Origin: Marinobacterium aestuarii
GTDB lineage: Bacteria > Pseudomonadota > Gammaproteobacteria > Pseudomonadales > Balneatricaceae
NCBI RefSeq assembly: GCF_001651805.1
Contig: NZ_CP015839.1
Location: 4,154,001-4,218,000, forward strand
Length of the DNA stretch: 64,000 nucleotides
Direction of reading: 5' to 3'
A program made the translations under genes and the position numbers. Below, piece after piece: positions 6,886 through 16,289 of the stretch. Positions within the stretch are counted from its first letter, which is position 1; the number at the start of each line of letters is the position of its first letter. The notes under the pieces were generated by a model. The model worked only from the letters and a program-made list of their open reading frames with translations, did not search any database and was not told the origin of the DNA.

Positions 6886-7752
6886 TCAGAATTTCTTTTC
6901 GTAACTGTGGCAGTAAGGCGTCTTGCCGGTCTTGGCGTAATAGTCCTGGTGATACTCTTCAGCGCGCCAGAAAGGCGCCATGGGTAGCACCTTGGTGACA
7001 ACGTCATGACCCTTGCCCTTGAGGATATCGATCAGACCCTCGATGGTTTCGCGCTCCTGATCATTTTCAACAAAGATCGCGGAGGCGTACTGCGGGCCCA
7101 GATCTGGCCCCTGCCCGCCCAACTGGGTCGGATCGTGAATCTCGAAGAACAGCTTGGCCAGGGTTTCGTAGCTCACCTGGCCGGCATCATAGCTGACCTC
7201 AACCACTTCCAGATGACCGCTGGTCTTGCTGCACACCTGGGTATAGGTCGGATTCTCCGAGGGGCCGCCCATATAGCCCGACACCACAGCTTCAACACCC
7301 GGTACCTGCTGCAGCAGATGCTCTACGCCCCAGAAGCAGCCGCCGGCAAAGTAGGCCTTTTTCAGTTCACTGCCACTTTCCAGCGCCAGTTCTTCTGCGC
7401 TGACGAAGTTCATGGAGATGGAGTTGACGCAGTGGCGAATGTTTTTCGCGGTCTGCATCTCGCCTTCAAACACATGGCCCAGGTGTCCGCCGCAGTGAGC
7501 ACAGACGATCTCGGTGCGGCGCCCGTCGGCATCGACATGACGCGCCACGGCGCCTTCGATTTCATCATCAAAGCTCGGCCAGCCACAGTGAGAAGGAAAC
7601 TTGTGTTCCGAACGGTACAGCGGCGCATCACACTGCTTGCATAGATAGAGACCATTCTCGAAGTGCTCGTTGAACGCACCGCTAAAGGGACGTTCCGTGC
7701 CCTTGTCCTGAATAACGCGCTGTTCTTCGGGTGTCAGTGTGTTGAACGTCAT
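6886..7752 (-). CDS. Bifunctional methionine sulfoxide reductase, MsrB-MsrA fusion
   Basis: 288 residues. The N-terminal MsrB domain (about 1-128) has zinc ligands CKQC and CAHCGGHLGH and the catalytic Cys in RHCVNSISM. The C-terminal MsrA domain (about 135-288) has GGCFWG with the nucleophilic Cys and EYHQDYY. Together they would reduce both R and S diastereomers of methionine sulfoxide with thioredoxin. No signal peptide, so cytoplasmic. GGAGGT lies 7 bp before the chosen ATG; the upstream 40-codon extension has no site and is ignored. The MsrB-first order is the less common arrangement. Confidence 0.92.
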   Translation of the reverse strand: MTFNTLTPEEQRVIQDKGTERPFSGAFNEHFENGLYLCKQCDAPLYRSEHKFPSHCGWPSFDDEIEGAVARHVDADGRRTEIVCAHCGGHLGHVFEGEMQTAKNIRHCVNSISMNFVSAEELALESGSELKKAYFAGGCFWGVEHLLQQVPGVEAVVSGYMGGPSENPTYTQVCSKTSGHLEVVEVSYDAGQVSYETLAKLFFEIHDPTQLGGQGPDLGPQYASAIFVENDQERETIEGLIDILKGKGHDVVTKVLPMAPFWRAEEYHQDYYAKTGKTPYCHSYEKKF

Positions 7753-7932
7753 AAGGCTACCTCCATATGTGTGTAGACGGGAGCTGCAGGGGAGCCTGCG
7801 ATAGTATTGCCGGCCGCTGCCGGGTAAGCCCGCAAGCACCTGCCTGGCGATACAGACACAGCAGGCACTCATCAGATGACCGCGACCGGCCCCCGTCGTT
7901 CCCGCGCCAAGAATAACAGAGCCAGAACGAAA

Positions 7933-7968
7933 CAGGGCCCGGCATCCCTGCGGAATGTCCGAGCCCTG
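7933..7968 (-). terminator. Imperfect terminator of ybiT
   Basis: On the minus strand CAGGGCTCGGACATTCC folds with GGGATGCCGGGCCCTG, with two or three bulges, and is followed by TTTCGTT. It lies about 20 bp beyond the ybiT stop. Confidence 0.4.
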
Positions 7969-7986
7969 GCATTGGAGCCTGTGCTA

Positions 7987-9573
7987 TCAGATGCCCTGGC
8001 TGCGCAGGTAGTCTTCGTAGCTGCCGTGGAAGTCGACGATACCTGTGGGTGTCAGCTCGATGATGCGGGTCGCCAGGGAGGAAACGAACTCACGGTCATG
8101 GCTGACAAACAGCAGCGTACCGGGGTAGTTTTCCAGCGCCAGGTTGAGCGCCTCGATGGATTCCATGTCCAAGTGGTTGGTCGGCTCATCCATCAGCATG
8201 ATATTGGGGCGCTGCAGCATCAGCTTGCCGAACAGCATGCGACCCTGCTCACCACCGGAGATGACCTTCACCGTCTTGTTAATGTCGTTCTGGGAAAACA
8301 GCAGACGCCCCAGAATGCTGCGAATCGACTGCTCGTCGTCGCCTTTCTGGCCCCACTGCGCCATCCAGTCGAATAGCGTGACCTTTTTCTCGAAGTCGGA
8401 CGCGTGATCCTGGGCGTAATAACCCAGCTGGCTGTTCTCAGACCACTTGATCTTGCCTGCACTGGGCTCAAGTTCACCCATCATGCATTTCAGCAGGGTG
8501 GACTTGCCGATACCGTTGGGGCCTATGATGGCAATACGCTCGCCCACACCGACGCGCAGGTTAAGGCCGGAAAACAGCTCTTCGTCAAAGCGCTTCGCCA
8601 GACCTTCGACTTCCAGCGCGGTACGGTGCAGCTTCTTGTCCTGATCAAAAATGATGTAGGGACTCTGGCGGCTTGAAGGCTTGATCTCGTCCAGCGTGAT
8701 TTTGTCGATCTGCTTGGCACGGGATGTCGCCTGCTTGGATTTAGACGCGTTGGCCGAAAAGCGGCTAACGAACGCCTTGAGATCCGCAATCTGGGCCTTT
8801 TTCTTGGCATTGTCGGAGTACTGACGCTCGCGCAACTGCGTTGCGGCGGTCATGTACTCGTCGTAGGTGCCGGGGTACAGACGCAGCTCACCGTAATCCA
8901 GGTCGGCCATATGGGTGCAGACGCTGTTCAGGAAGTGACGGTCATGGGAAATGATGATCATGGTGCAGTTACGCTCGTTGAGCACCGTTTCCAGCCAGCG
9001 GATAGTGTTGATATCCAGGTTGTTGGTCGGCTCGTCGAGCAGCATGATGTCCGGGTCTGAAAACAGCACCTGGGCCAGCAGCACACGCAGTTTCCAGCCC
9101 GGCGCGATTTCGCTCATGGGGCCGAAATGCTGTTCTACCGGAATACCGACGCCCAGCAACAGCTCGCCGGCGCGGGACTCAGCCGTGTAGCCATCCATCT
9201 CGGCGAAATCCGCTTCCAGATGGCCGGCCATGATGCCGTCTTCCTCGGTCATTTCAGGCTTGGCGTAGATCGCATCACGCGCCGCCTTGATCTTCCACAG
9301 ATCGTCGTGACCCATGATCACGGTATCCACCACGCTGAACTCTTCGTAGGCAAATTGATCCTGGCGCAGCTTGCCGACGCGCTCGTTGGCATCCTTGGAG
9401 ACGTTACCGCCGGAGGCATCCAGGTCGCCACCGAGGATTTTCATGAAGGTGGACTTGCCACAGCCGTTGGCGCCGATCAGGCCGTAGCGGTTGCCGTCGC
9501 CGAATTTGACGGAGACATTTTCAAACAGCGGCTTGGCGCCAAACTGCATGGTGATATTCGCAGTTGTCAGCAA
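7987..9573 (-). CDS. ybiT: ABC-F ATPase, YbiT-type ribosome-associated protein
   Basis: 528 residues, near-identical in plan to E. coli YbiT (530). Two ABC domains lack membrane segments. The first has GANGCGKST and [10 protein letters not shown], the second [21 protein letters not shown] and [10 protein letters not shown]. They are joined by a basic linker at about 245-310 ([21 protein letters not shown]). ABC-F proteins bind the ribosomal E site and adjust peptidyl-transfer; YbiT has been linked to particular nascent sequences. The start is TTG at 9571-9573: [12 protein letters not shown] aligns with the YbiT N-terminus and no ATG fits. No good Shine-Dalgarno is visible. Three 122-bp repeats begin within about 100 bp upstream. 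Confidence 0.93.
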   Translation of the reverse strand: MLTTANITMQFGAKPLFENVSVKFGDGNRYGLIGANGCGKSTFMKILGGDLDASGGNVSKDANERVGKLRQDQFAYEEFSVVDTVIMGHDDLWKIKAARDAIYAKPEMTEEDGIMAGHLEADFAEMDGYTAESRAGELLLGVGIPVEQHFGPMSEIAPGWKLRVLLAQVLFSDPDIMLLDEPTNNLDINTIRWLETVLNERNCTMIIISHDRHFLNSVCTHMADLDYGELRLYPGTYDEYMTAATQLRERQYSDNAKKKAQIADLKAFVSRFSANASKSKQATSRAKQIDKITLDEIKPSSRQSPYIIFDQDKKLHRTALEVEGLAKRFDEELFSGLNLRVGVGERIAIIGPNGIGKSTLLKCMMGELEPSAGKIKWSENSQLGYYAQDHASDFEKKVTLFDWMAQWGQKGDDEQSIRSILGRLLFSQNDINKTVKVISGGEQGRMLFGKLMLQRPNIMLMDEPTNHLDMESIEALNLALENYPGTLLFVSHDREFVSSLATRIIELTPTGIVDFHGSYEDYLRSQGI

Positions 9574-9627
9574 TGGTTAGTACCGAGTAGAGAGCTGATA
9601 GAAACGCAGCTACCGCCCCATGGGGCA

Positions 9628-10018
9628 GGATCTGCAAAAGATGGCAAAAATTCGGCGCATATTATGCCATAGAAGACTCGCCGGACCAATGCATGGTCGA
9701 TCAAATTTCGTTCAGCAGCATTGGGCTCTGGAGCAAGGTTCCGCAAAAGGCGAGCAAAAATTCGGCGCGCTTTTTACCACAAGCAGTGCCACAGAAGACT
9801 CGCCGGACCAATGCATGGTCGATCAAATTTCGTTCAGCAGCATTGGGCCCTGGAGCAAGGTTCCGCAAAAGGCGAGCAAAAATTCGGCGCGCTTTTTACC
9901 ACAAGCAGTGCCATAGAAGACTCCCCGGACCAATGCATAGTCGATCAAATTTCGTTCAGCAGCATTGGGCCCTGGAGCAAGGATCCGCAAAAGGCGAGCA
10001 AAAATTCGGCGCGCTTTT
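9628..10018. repeat. 122-bp direct tandem repeats, three units plus a degenerate partial unit
   Basis: Units start at 9671, 9793 and 9915, an exact 122-bp period. Units 1 and 2 differ at about two positions. Unit 3 diverges at a handful of sites and ends near 10018. A weaker partial copy precedes them (9628-9670, sharing GGATCTGCAAAAG and GCAAAAATTCGGCGC). Each unit holds the near-palindrome GACCAATGCATGGTC. 122 is not a multiple of three and no consistent protein results, so this is non-coding. The array fills the region between ybiT (-) and the DJ-1-family gene (+). Confidence 0.95.
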
Positions 10019-10197
10019 CCCCCCTTAAGGCAGCGCCAGAAATAGAGCCAGACATACGCCTGTTGTGCCCAATGTGAAAACCCCGCTTGTTGTCCCCCAC
10101 GCCAGTCTCGCAACTCTGTAGTACTCAGCTAATACCACCTGCGGCCGCGGCGCTGTTACAACTGAGCCTCCATTAAACAGATTGCAGGATCGCAGCC

Positions 10198-10767
10198 ATG
10201 CACAATAAGAAAATTCTCATGATTACCGGCGACTTCACCGAAGACTATGAAACCATGGTGCCCTTCCAGACCCTGCTCGCGGTCGGCCATCAGGTGGATG
10301 CCGTGTGCCCAGGCAAAAAGGCCGGCGACACCGTTGCCACGGCGATTCACGACTTCGAGGGGGATCAGACCTACACCGAAAAACGCGGCCACAACTTCAG
10401 CCTCAACGCCAGCTTCGATGCCATCGCTGTTACGGATTACGATGCCTTGGTGATCCCAGGTGGCCGGGCGCCGGAATACCTGCGCCTGAACCCCGAAGTA
10501 CTGGCCATGGTGCGGCACTTTTTCAGCGCCAACAAACCCGTTGCCGCCGTATGCCACGGTGCACAGCTGCTCAGCGCCGCCGGCGTGCTCAAAGGCCGCT
10601 CCTGCTCGGCCTACCCCGCCTGTCGCCCCGAAGTGGAACAAGCCGGTGGCGAATATGCTGATATTGCCATCGATGCCGCCATCACCGACGGCAACCTGGT
10701 CACGGCGCCCGCCTGGCCCGCGCACCCCGCCTGGCTGTCCCAGTTCATGGCGCTCTTGAACGCCTGA
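10198..10767 (+). CDS. DJ-1/PfpI superfamily protein
   Basis: 189 residues, one class I glutamine-amidotransferase-like domain. An early acidic residue lies in [22 protein letters not shown] follows near residue 85, and the nucleophile elbow AVCHGAQLL places the reactive Cys near 120. Family members act as cysteine-dependent proteases, deglycases or glyoxalases; the actual activity cannot be told. The C-terminus ([15 protein letters not shown]) is typical of the PfpI branch. CAGGA lies 9 bp before the ATG. Confidence 0.88.
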   Translation: MHNKKILMITGDFTEDYETMVPFQTLLAVGHQVDAVCPGKKAGDTVATAIHDFEGDQTYTEKRGHNFSLNASFDAIAVTDYDALVIPGGRAPEYLRLNPEVLAMVRHFFSANKPVAAVCHGAQLLSAAGVLKGRSCSAYPACRPEVEQAGGEYADIAIDAAITDGNLVTAPAWPAHPAWLSQFMALLNA

Positions 10768-10779
10768 GTCGTGAACAGC

Positions 10780-10804
10780 GCGCACCGGAGGTTCTCCGGT
10801 GCGC
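10780..10804. other. Perfect 11-bp hairpin between the DJ-1 and RHH genes
   Basis: GCGCACCGGAG-GTT-CTCCGGTGCGC. No T-run follows, so it may be an RNA-processing or attenuating structure between two co-oriented genes rather than a classical terminator. Confidence 0.5.
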
Positions 10805-10847
10805 TACACTGGCGTTCTTGCGAAAGAGAACACCGGAGGACAGCACC

Positions 10848-11198
10848 ATGTGCAAACTCTTTATCCAGGCTGATCCCCAGCTTTGGGTCAGCTCCACGCG
10901 CTCACTGCGCATTGATGGCATGGTCACCAGTGTTCGGCTGGAAAACTGTTTCTGGGGCATCCTGGAAGAGGTTGCCCGGCGCGATGACATGAACGTGCCG
11001 CAGATGATCACCCGCCTGTACCACGAGTCCATCGATGCCGGCCATGACCTGGGCAACTTCACCTCCTTCCTGCGCGTCTGCGCTACCCGGTACCTCTGGC
11101 TGCAAATGAGCGGCGACATTCCGCGCAGCCCCCGGGTGCCGCTGCGCGAGCTTGATGCCGACAGCATTCTGGCCCGCGAACACAAGGAGCTGCACTGA
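10848..11198 (+). CDS. Ribbon-helix-helix domain protein (RHH_4 type)
   Basis: 116 residues. RSLRIDGMVTSVRLENCFWGILEE followed by ARRDDMNVPQMITRLYHE is the ribbon-helix-helix fold of the RHH_4 family (residues about 18-60), and a helical tail continues through FLRVCATRYLWLQM. Proteins of this kind bind DNA as dimers or serve as small regulators; no target is known. GGAGG lies 8 bp before the chosen ATG, and the longer frame upstream lacks a site. Confidence 0.75.
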   Translation: MCKLFIQADPQLWVSSTRSLRIDGMVTSVRLENCFWGILEEVARRDDMNVPQMITRLYHESIDAGHDLGNFTSFLRVCATRYLWLQMSGDIPRSPRVPLRELDADSILAREHKELH

Positions 11199-11244
11199 GG
11201 GAATTGAATCGCGAGTCAGGCATAACCGCTAGACCTGCGACGCC

Positions 11245-12060
11245 TCAGTAACGCGCCCTGAAATGCCATTCGTCTGCAGCCATATCGTTTTGCACGGCCT
11301 CACGAATCGAGGCATCGATTTCCGCTGATTCCAGCTCGTAAACACCGCACAGCTCCAACGCCTTGTGCACATTCACCTCTGGCCCCAGATATTCGTACAG
11401 CACCCTTGCGCAGCAGGGCATGCGCTCGCTGCTGTCCGCAACGCCCAGTTTCAGGCCGGTGAGGCGCGAAATGCGGTTTTTGAAACTCGGGAACAGAATG
11501 GTCTGGGTTACTTCATGGCACCCCAGTGACTCGTAATCCACCATAAAGATGCGCCCGGCGAGGAAATAGGCCATGCCCCTGTAGCAGTTGTGGCTCGGTC
11601 TGGCGCCGGGGTGTGCCTCCATGCGCTCGGTGCGCTGGTAGTACACCTGCTCAGCGCGCTGCTCCAGGCACACCAGGGTGCGCAGCAGCTTGCCGGGGCT
11701 GGCCATGGACAGGTAATACTCGAAGTAATACCCCAGATAGCGCTCCAGCCCCTCGGTGCCCAGATTCGCCAGCCGCGCCAGGTGCTCGGTTTCAGGTTGC
11801 GCCGGGGTTTCGCCCGCCCGCCCGCGGGGCCGCACCTGAATCAGCCGCTCGAACTGGCCGTGGGGCAGCAGTATCTCGTGCTCCTCCACGCCAAAGAAAT
11901 CGCAAAAGCGCCGCAGGGTACTGGCCGAGGGCTTGTAACGCCCACTCAGGTAACGGTTGAACTGGGGGCGATTAATCTCCAGCCGCCGACAGACTTCGGC
12001 GATCGACTTGTAGTAGCTGCACAGCAGGCGCAGGTTGCGGGGAAAATCGTCATTCGTCAT
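11245..12060 (-). CDS. XRE-type helix-turn-helix regulator, divergent from the AGCS-aspA-ansA operon
   Basis: 271 residues. An N-terminal Cro/C1-type HTH (residues about 5-65) contains KSIAEVCRRLEINRPQFNRYLSGRYKPSASTLRRFCDFF, described here in two parts: helix-turn-helix KSIAEVCRRLEINRPQ then FNRYLSGRYKPSASTL. The remaining 200 residues form an uncharacterised domain with a Cys pair (MPCCARVLYEYLGPE) that may sense a ligand. It faces the symporter gene across 178 bp and probably controls that operon; this is inference from position. The ATG at 12060 is preferred over 12087 because GGTGGGA precedes it. Confidence 0.78.
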   Translation of the reverse strand: MTNDDFPRNLRLLCSYYKSIAEVCRRLEINRPQFNRYLSGRYKPSASTLRRFCDFFGVEEHEILLPHGQFERLIQVRPRGRAGETPAQPETEHLARLANLGTEGLERYLGYYFEYYLSMASPGKLLRTLVCLEQRAEQVYYQRTERMEAHPGARPSHNCYRGMAYFLAGRIFMVDYESLGCHEVTQTILFPSFKNRISRLTGLKLGVADSSERMPCCARVLYEYLGPEVNVHKALELCGVYELESAEIDASIREAVQNDMAADEWHFRARY

Positions 12061-12114
12061 GGTCCCACCCAGCCTGTCATTCCGCATTTAACGTTGCACT
12101 TTAACGCACTTACT

Positions 12115-12140
12115 GCGCCAAGGCGCGCCATAGTGCGCCA
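12115..12140. promoter_or_regulatory. Three GCGCCA hexamers at exact 10-bp spacing, probable operator
   Basis: GCGCCA occurs at 12115, 12125 and 12135, so all three fall on one face of the helix. The middle one lies in the palindrome GGCGCGCC. Just upstream are two TTTAACG copies about 15 bp apart. The cluster is in the divergent promoter region of the XRE regulator and the symporter, where a cooperative binding site is expected. Confidence 0.6.
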
Positions 12141-12238
12141 AATTTAACAGGGGCGTCAAATTTTCTGCGCCCTCGACACTTGTTTAAATGGGCACCGTGA
12201 AATAACCCATAACAAAATCAAAACAGCGGAGACCCGCA

Positions 12239-13714
12239 ATGCTGGATTTTCTCAACGACCTTCTCTGGGGCAAGGTGCTGATTGCACTGCTGATTGCCGT
12301 CGGTATCGGTTTTACTCTTGCCTCGCGCTTCGTGCAATTCCGCTATTTCGGCCGCATGTTCCGTATCCTCAGCGCCAGCCAGGCCTTCAGGAAGGATAAG
12401 CACGGTCACCTGAGTTCCTTCCAGGCACTGCTGCTGTCTGTCGCCGGCCGTGTCGGTGGCGGCAATATCGCCGGTGTCGCCGTCGCCATTACCCTGGGTG
12501 GCCCCGGTGCTATCTTCTGGATGTGGATGGTCGGCCTGATGGGCATGGCCACCAGCTATCTGGAATGTACCCTGGCCCAGGCCTACAAGCAGGCCGAGCC
12601 CGATGGCACCTACCGCGGCGGCCCGGCTTACTACATCGCCAAGGGTCTTGGCCCTAACTGGAAGTGGCTCGCCAGCCTGTACTCTATACTGCTGCTGCTG
12701 ACCTTTGGCTTCGGCTTCACCGCCCTGCAGTCCTACGCCGTGGCCACATCTATCGAGGATGCCTTTGGTGTGTCTGTGTTCTATTCCGGCATTGGCCTTG
12801 CCATGGTTGTAGGCCTGATCATCTTCGGTGGCGTCAAGCGTATCGCCAAAGTCTCGGAGGTTCTGGTACCAGTGATGGCGGGGGGCTATATCCTTATCGC
12901 CCTGGTGGTACTGGGCATGAACCTGGACCGTATTCCCGATGTCTTCATGCTGATCGTCAAGAGCGCCTTTGGCCTTGAACCTGCCATCGGTGGCGGTATT
13001 GGTGCAGCCATCATGATGGGGGTCAAGCGTGGTCTGTTCTCCAACGAAGCGGGCCTGGGCAGTGCGCCTAACGTCGCGGCTGTGGCCTATGTACCGCACC
13101 CGGCCAACCAGGGCATAGTGCAGTCATTTTCGGTCTTTATCGACACTCTGATTATCTGCTCCGCCACGGCCTTTATCATTCTGCTCAGCGGCGTATACGA
13201 CCCGGCCAGCATTGGTGATATCGGCGGTGTTGCCCTGACCCAGGCTTCCCTGGCCGATCATGTCGGCGAATGGGGCCGCAGCTTCGTCAGCGTTGCACTG
13301 CTGCTGTTTGGTTTCAGCACCATTCTGTACAACTACTACCTGGGCGAAAACAGCATCAACTTCTTCAAGACCGACAATCAGAATCTGTTCAACGGCTTCC
13401 GTGTCGCCATTATCGGCCTGGTATGCTGGGGTGCCACCACGGACCTGGGCACGGTATTCGCTTTTGCCGATGTGACCATGGGACTGCTGGCCGTCGCCAA
13501 CCTGATCGCCCTGATCATGCTGATCAAGCCGGGCCTGCGCATCATGCGCGACTTCGATGATCAGATCAGCGCCGGTATCAAGCAGCCGGTCTTCGATGCC
13601 AGCAAGTTTGCCGACATGAATGTCGATCCGGCGGCCTGGGAAATCGAGCTTGAAGATCGCCAGCCGACAGCTGCCAACTGCCAGCAACGCCAGCGTGCAG
13701 ACACCCTGATTTAA
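12239..13714 (+). CDS. Sodium:amino-acid symporter, AGCS family
   Basis: 491 residues and roughly ten membrane helices. AGCS landmarks include VAGRVGGGNIAGVAVAITLGG early, GGPAYYIAKGLG, and GVKRGLFSNEAGLGSAPN mid-protein. The family imports alanine, glycine or related amino acids with sodium (AlsT/DagA). It opens a three-gene unit with aspA and ansA, so aspartate, asparagine or alanine is the likely substrate here; that is inference from context. CGGAGA precedes the ATG. The C-terminal 40 residues are polar and cytoplasmic. Confidence 0.9.
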   Translation: MLDFLNDLLWGKVLIALLIAVGIGFTLASRFVQFRYFGRMFRILSASQAFRKDKHGHLSSFQALLLSVAGRVGGGNIAGVAVAITLGGPGAIFWMWMVGLMGMATSYLECTLAQAYKQAEPDGTYRGGPAYYIAKGLGPNWKWLASLYSILLLLTFGFGFTALQSYAVATSIEDAFGVSVFYSGIGLAMVVGLIIFGGVKRIAKVSEVLVPVMAGGYILIALVVLGMNLDRIPDVFMLIVKSAFGLEPAIGGGIGAAIMMGVKRGLFSNEAGLGSAPNVAAVAYVPHPANQGIVQSFSVFIDTLIICSATAFIILLSGVYDPASIGDIGGVALTQASLADHVGEWGRSFVSVALLLFGFSTILYNYYLGENSINFFKTDNQNLFNGFRVAIIGLVCWGATTDLGTVFAFADVTMGLLAVANLIALIMLIKPGLRIMRDFDDQISAGIKQPVFDASKFADMNVDPAAWEIELEDRQPTAANCQQRQRADTLI

Positions 13715-13725
13715 CACCTGATCCA

Positions 13726-13745
13726 CGGGGGCTTTTCGGCCCCCG
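13726..13745 (+). other. Hairpin between the symporter gene and aspA
   Basis: CGGGGGC-TTTTCG-GCCCCCG, 12 bp past the symporter stop, without a following T-run. It could partially terminate or protect the upstream message, leaving aspA-ansA on a mixed transcript. Confidence 0.45.
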
Positions 13746-13841
13746 CGCTATACCTCTGGTTTCAACCTTACCTCCGGCCCGCAGGCGCCCATGCCGACTG
13801 CGGGCCTCCCCCTGTCCTTTTTCTGAAGGTCACGCACTGCC

Positions 13842-15245
13842 ATGAATACACGTACTGAACACGACCTGCTTGGCGATATGGAAATTCAGGCCCAGGCCTG
13901 GTACGGCATCCAGACCCAGCGTGCGCTGGACAACTTCGATATTACCGGCGTGCCCATCAGCCATTTCCCCGAGCTCATCAATGCCCTGGCCATGGTGAAA
14001 GCGGCGGCGGCGGCCGCCAACCGCGAAATAGGTGCGCTGTCCGTCGCCAAGGCCGACGCCATCATCGCCGCCTGCAACGACATCATTGATGGCAAGCTGC
14101 ACGATCAGTTTGTGGTGGACCTGATCCAGGGCGGTGCCGGTACCTCCACCAACATGAATGCCAACGAAGTCATCGCCAACCTGGCGCTGGAAAAACTCGG
14201 CCACGACAAGGGCCAGTATCAGCACCTGCACCCCAACGACGACGTTAACCGCTCCCAGTCCACCAACGATGCCTACCCGACAGCGGTTTGCGTCGGTGTG
14301 CAGTTTGCTGCCCGCCCCCTGATCGATGCCATCCAGAACCTGAACCGGGCGCTGTCCGCCAAGGCACTGGAATTCGCCGATGTGGTGAAGATGGGCCGCA
14401 CCCAGTTACAGGATGCCGTGCCCATGACCCTGGGGCAGGAATTCGAGGCCTTCTCGGTAAACCTGGGCGAGGACATAGACCGCATCAACGAAGCCTGCAC
14501 CCTCTTGTGTGAAGTCAATCTGGGCGGCACTGCCATAGGAACCGGCATCAACGCCCACCCGCGCTACCGGGCCCTGGCCGTACGCCGCCTGGCCGAAATT
14601 TCCGGTCTGCCCATGGTCTCGGCCACTCACCTGGTGGAAGCAACCTCCGACATGGGCGCCTTCGTGTTCTTCTCCGGCATCCTCAAGCGCTTTGCGGTCA
14701 AGCTCGGCAAGATGTGCAACGACCTGCGTCTGCTGTCCAGCGGCCCACGCACGGGGCTGGGTGAAATCCAGCTGCCGGCGATGCAGCCGGGTTCGTCCAT
14801 CATGCCCGGCAAGGTCAACCCGGTGATTCCCGAAGCGGTGAACCAGACCGTCTATCAGGTCATTGCCAGCGATCTGGCCGTGACCCTGGCAGCCGAAGCC
14901 GGCCAGCTGCAGCTCAACGCCATGGAGCCGCTGATCGTCTACAACCTGTTGAACTCCATGAAGATGCTGGGCTCGGCCTGTCGCATGCTGGAAACCCGCT
15001 GCATCAGCGGCATTACAGCCAACCGCGAACAGTGCGCGCGTCATGTGGACAACAGCATCGGCATCATTACCGCCTTAGTGCCTCATATCGGTTACTCCAA
15101 TTCGTCTCGCATTGCCTCCATCGCCCTCAATACCGGCTCCACAGTGCGCGAACTGGTGATTGCAGAAGGCCTGCTGGACGAAGCCCAGCTGGATCGGCTG
15201 CTGAGCCCGCAATCCATGCTCGCCCCCCAGGCAGAGGTCTCATGA
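13842..15245 (+). CDS. aspA: Aspartate ammonia-lyase
   Basis: 467 residues of the fumarase/aspartase superfamily. The N-terminus EHDLLGDMEIQAQAWYGIQT is aspartase-like. Conserved parts are the STNMNANEVIAN block, NDDVNRSQSTNDAYPTA, and the SS-loop GSSIMPGKVNP with the catalytic Ser. It converts L-aspartate to fumarate and ammonia in the cytoplasm. Fumarase C is separately present at 53120, which supports the aspartase assignment. Its stop overlaps the next ATG by 4 bp (ATGA), so translation is coupled with the asparaginase. Confidence 0.9.
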   Translation: MNTRTEHDLLGDMEIQAQAWYGIQTQRALDNFDITGVPISHFPELINALAMVKAAAAAANREIGALSVAKADAIIAACNDIIDGKLHDQFVVDLIQGGAGTSTNMNANEVIANLALEKLGHDKGQYQHLHPNDDVNRSQSTNDAYPTAVCVGVQFAARPLIDAIQNLNRALSAKALEFADVVKMGRTQLQDAVPMTLGQEFEAFSVNLGEDIDRINEACTLLCEVNLGGTAIGTGINAHPRYRALAVRRLAEISGLPMVSATHLVEATSDMGAFVFFSGILKRFAVKLGKMCNDLRLLSSGPRTGLGEIQLPAMQPGSSIMPGKVNPVIPEAVNQTVYQVIASDLAVTLAAEAGQLQLNAMEPLIVYNLLNSMKMLGSACRMLETRCISGITANREQCARHVDNSIGIITALVPHIGYSNSSRIASIALNTGSTVRELVIAEGLLDEAQLDRLLSPQSMLAPQAEVS

Positions 15246-16258
15246 ACAAGCGGATTCTGATCATCTATACCGGTGGCACCATCGGCATGATGCCCTCCCA
15301 CGACGGCTATGTGCCCATGCCCGGGTTTCACGATCAGCTCATGCGCCAGCTCGACAACCGCGCCAGCGGACAGCTGCCGGCCTACGAGCTGATCGAGTTC
15401 GAGCAGCTGATCGACAGCGCCAACCTGACGCCGGCCCACTGGCAACAGATGGCGCAGGTGCTGGCCGAGCGCTGGGACGACTATGCCGGTTTCGTGCTGC
15501 TGCACGGCACCGATACCCTGGCCTACAGTGCTGCGGCGCTGTCGTTCATGCTCAAGGGCATCAACAAGCCGGTGATCCTGACCGGCTCGCAGATTCCGCT
15601 GGCGCAGCTGCGCAACGATGCACTGGATAACCTGGTCACAGCGCTGCTGCTGGCGGCGAACCCCGCCATCAGCGAAGTCTGCATCTGCTTCAATGGCCGG
15701 CTGCTGCGGGGCAACCGCAGTGTCAAGGTCAGCAGCTCGGGCTTCGATGCCTTCGACTCCCCCGGCTTTCCCTGGCTCGGTCGCGTCGGTATCGAATTCG
15801 AATTGCAACCACAGCTACTGCTGGCAGCGGGCACGCCTGAATTCCGCCTGGCGCCCTTCGATGCCGATGCCGTGGCGGTGCTGCCGCTCTATCCCGGCAT
15901 AAGCGCGCACATCGCCGAAGCGATTCTGGCCGGCCCGTCGATCCGCGCCCTGGTGCTGCAGACCTACGGCGCCGGCAATCCACCAGACGCCAACCAGGCC
16001 CTGATGCAGGTACTGGAAGATGCCAGCCAGCGCGGCATCACGCTGCTCAACATCACCCAGTGCGCCCGGGGGGGCGTCAGTCAGGGAGCCTACGCCACCG
16101 GCGCCGCCCTGAACCGGATCGGCGTGATTCCCGGCCGCGACCTGACGCTGGAAGCCGCCTTTGCCAAGCTGCACGTACTGATCGCCAACGGCCTGAGCCA
16201 AGATGCACTGCGCAGCGCGCTGCAAGAGTCGCTGTGCGGCGAATGTGCGGCGAACTGA
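15242..16258 (+). CDS. ansA: Type I (cytoplasmic) L-asparaginase
   Basis: 338 residues. The first active-site threonine lies in IIYTGGTIGMM, the second in FVLLHGTDTLAYSAAAL. KPVILTGSQIPL and NITQCARGGVSQGAYATG are further family motifs. No signal peptide is present, as expected for the AnsA type. It hydrolyses asparagine to aspartate, which aspA then deaminates, so the pair forms a short catabolic route. It begins at 15242 inside the aspA stop; a longer upstream frame would overlap aspA by 200 bp and is rejected. A strong terminator follows. Confidence 0.92.
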   Translation: MNKRILIIYTGGTIGMMPSHDGYVPMPGFHDQLMRQLDNRASGQLPAYELIEFEQLIDSANLTPAHWQQMAQVLAERWDDYAGFVLLHGTDTLAYSAAALSFMLKGINKPVILTGSQIPLAQLRNDALDNLVTALLLAANPAISEVCICFNGRLLRGNRSVKVSSSGFDAFDSPGFPWLGRVGIEFELQPQLLLAAGTPEFRLAPFDADAVAVLPLYPGISAHIAEAILAGPSIRALVLQTYGAGNPPDANQALMQVLEDASQRGITLLNITQCARGGVSQGAYATGAALNRIGVIPGRDLTLEAAFAKLHVLIANGLSQDALRSALQESLCGECAAN

Positions 16259-16289
16259 TGGATCAGATGGGCTGATGATAGCGACACCC

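Noticed and set aside
9628-10018. CRISPR or phage attachment array at the 122-bp repeats
   Set aside because: Whole units repeat, with no unique spacers, integrase or tRNA.
9620-10113. Overlapping frames in the 122-bp repeat array
   Set aside because: 122 bp shifts frame at each unit, so the repeated peptides occur in different frames; no start sites and no domain.
15032-15241. Extended N-terminus of the asparaginase
   Set aside because: It would overlap aspA by 200 bp; the family start is the ATG at 15242.
13842-15245. Second fumarase C
   Set aside because: N-terminal sequence and linkage to an asparaginase favour aspartase; a separate fumarase C is at 53120.
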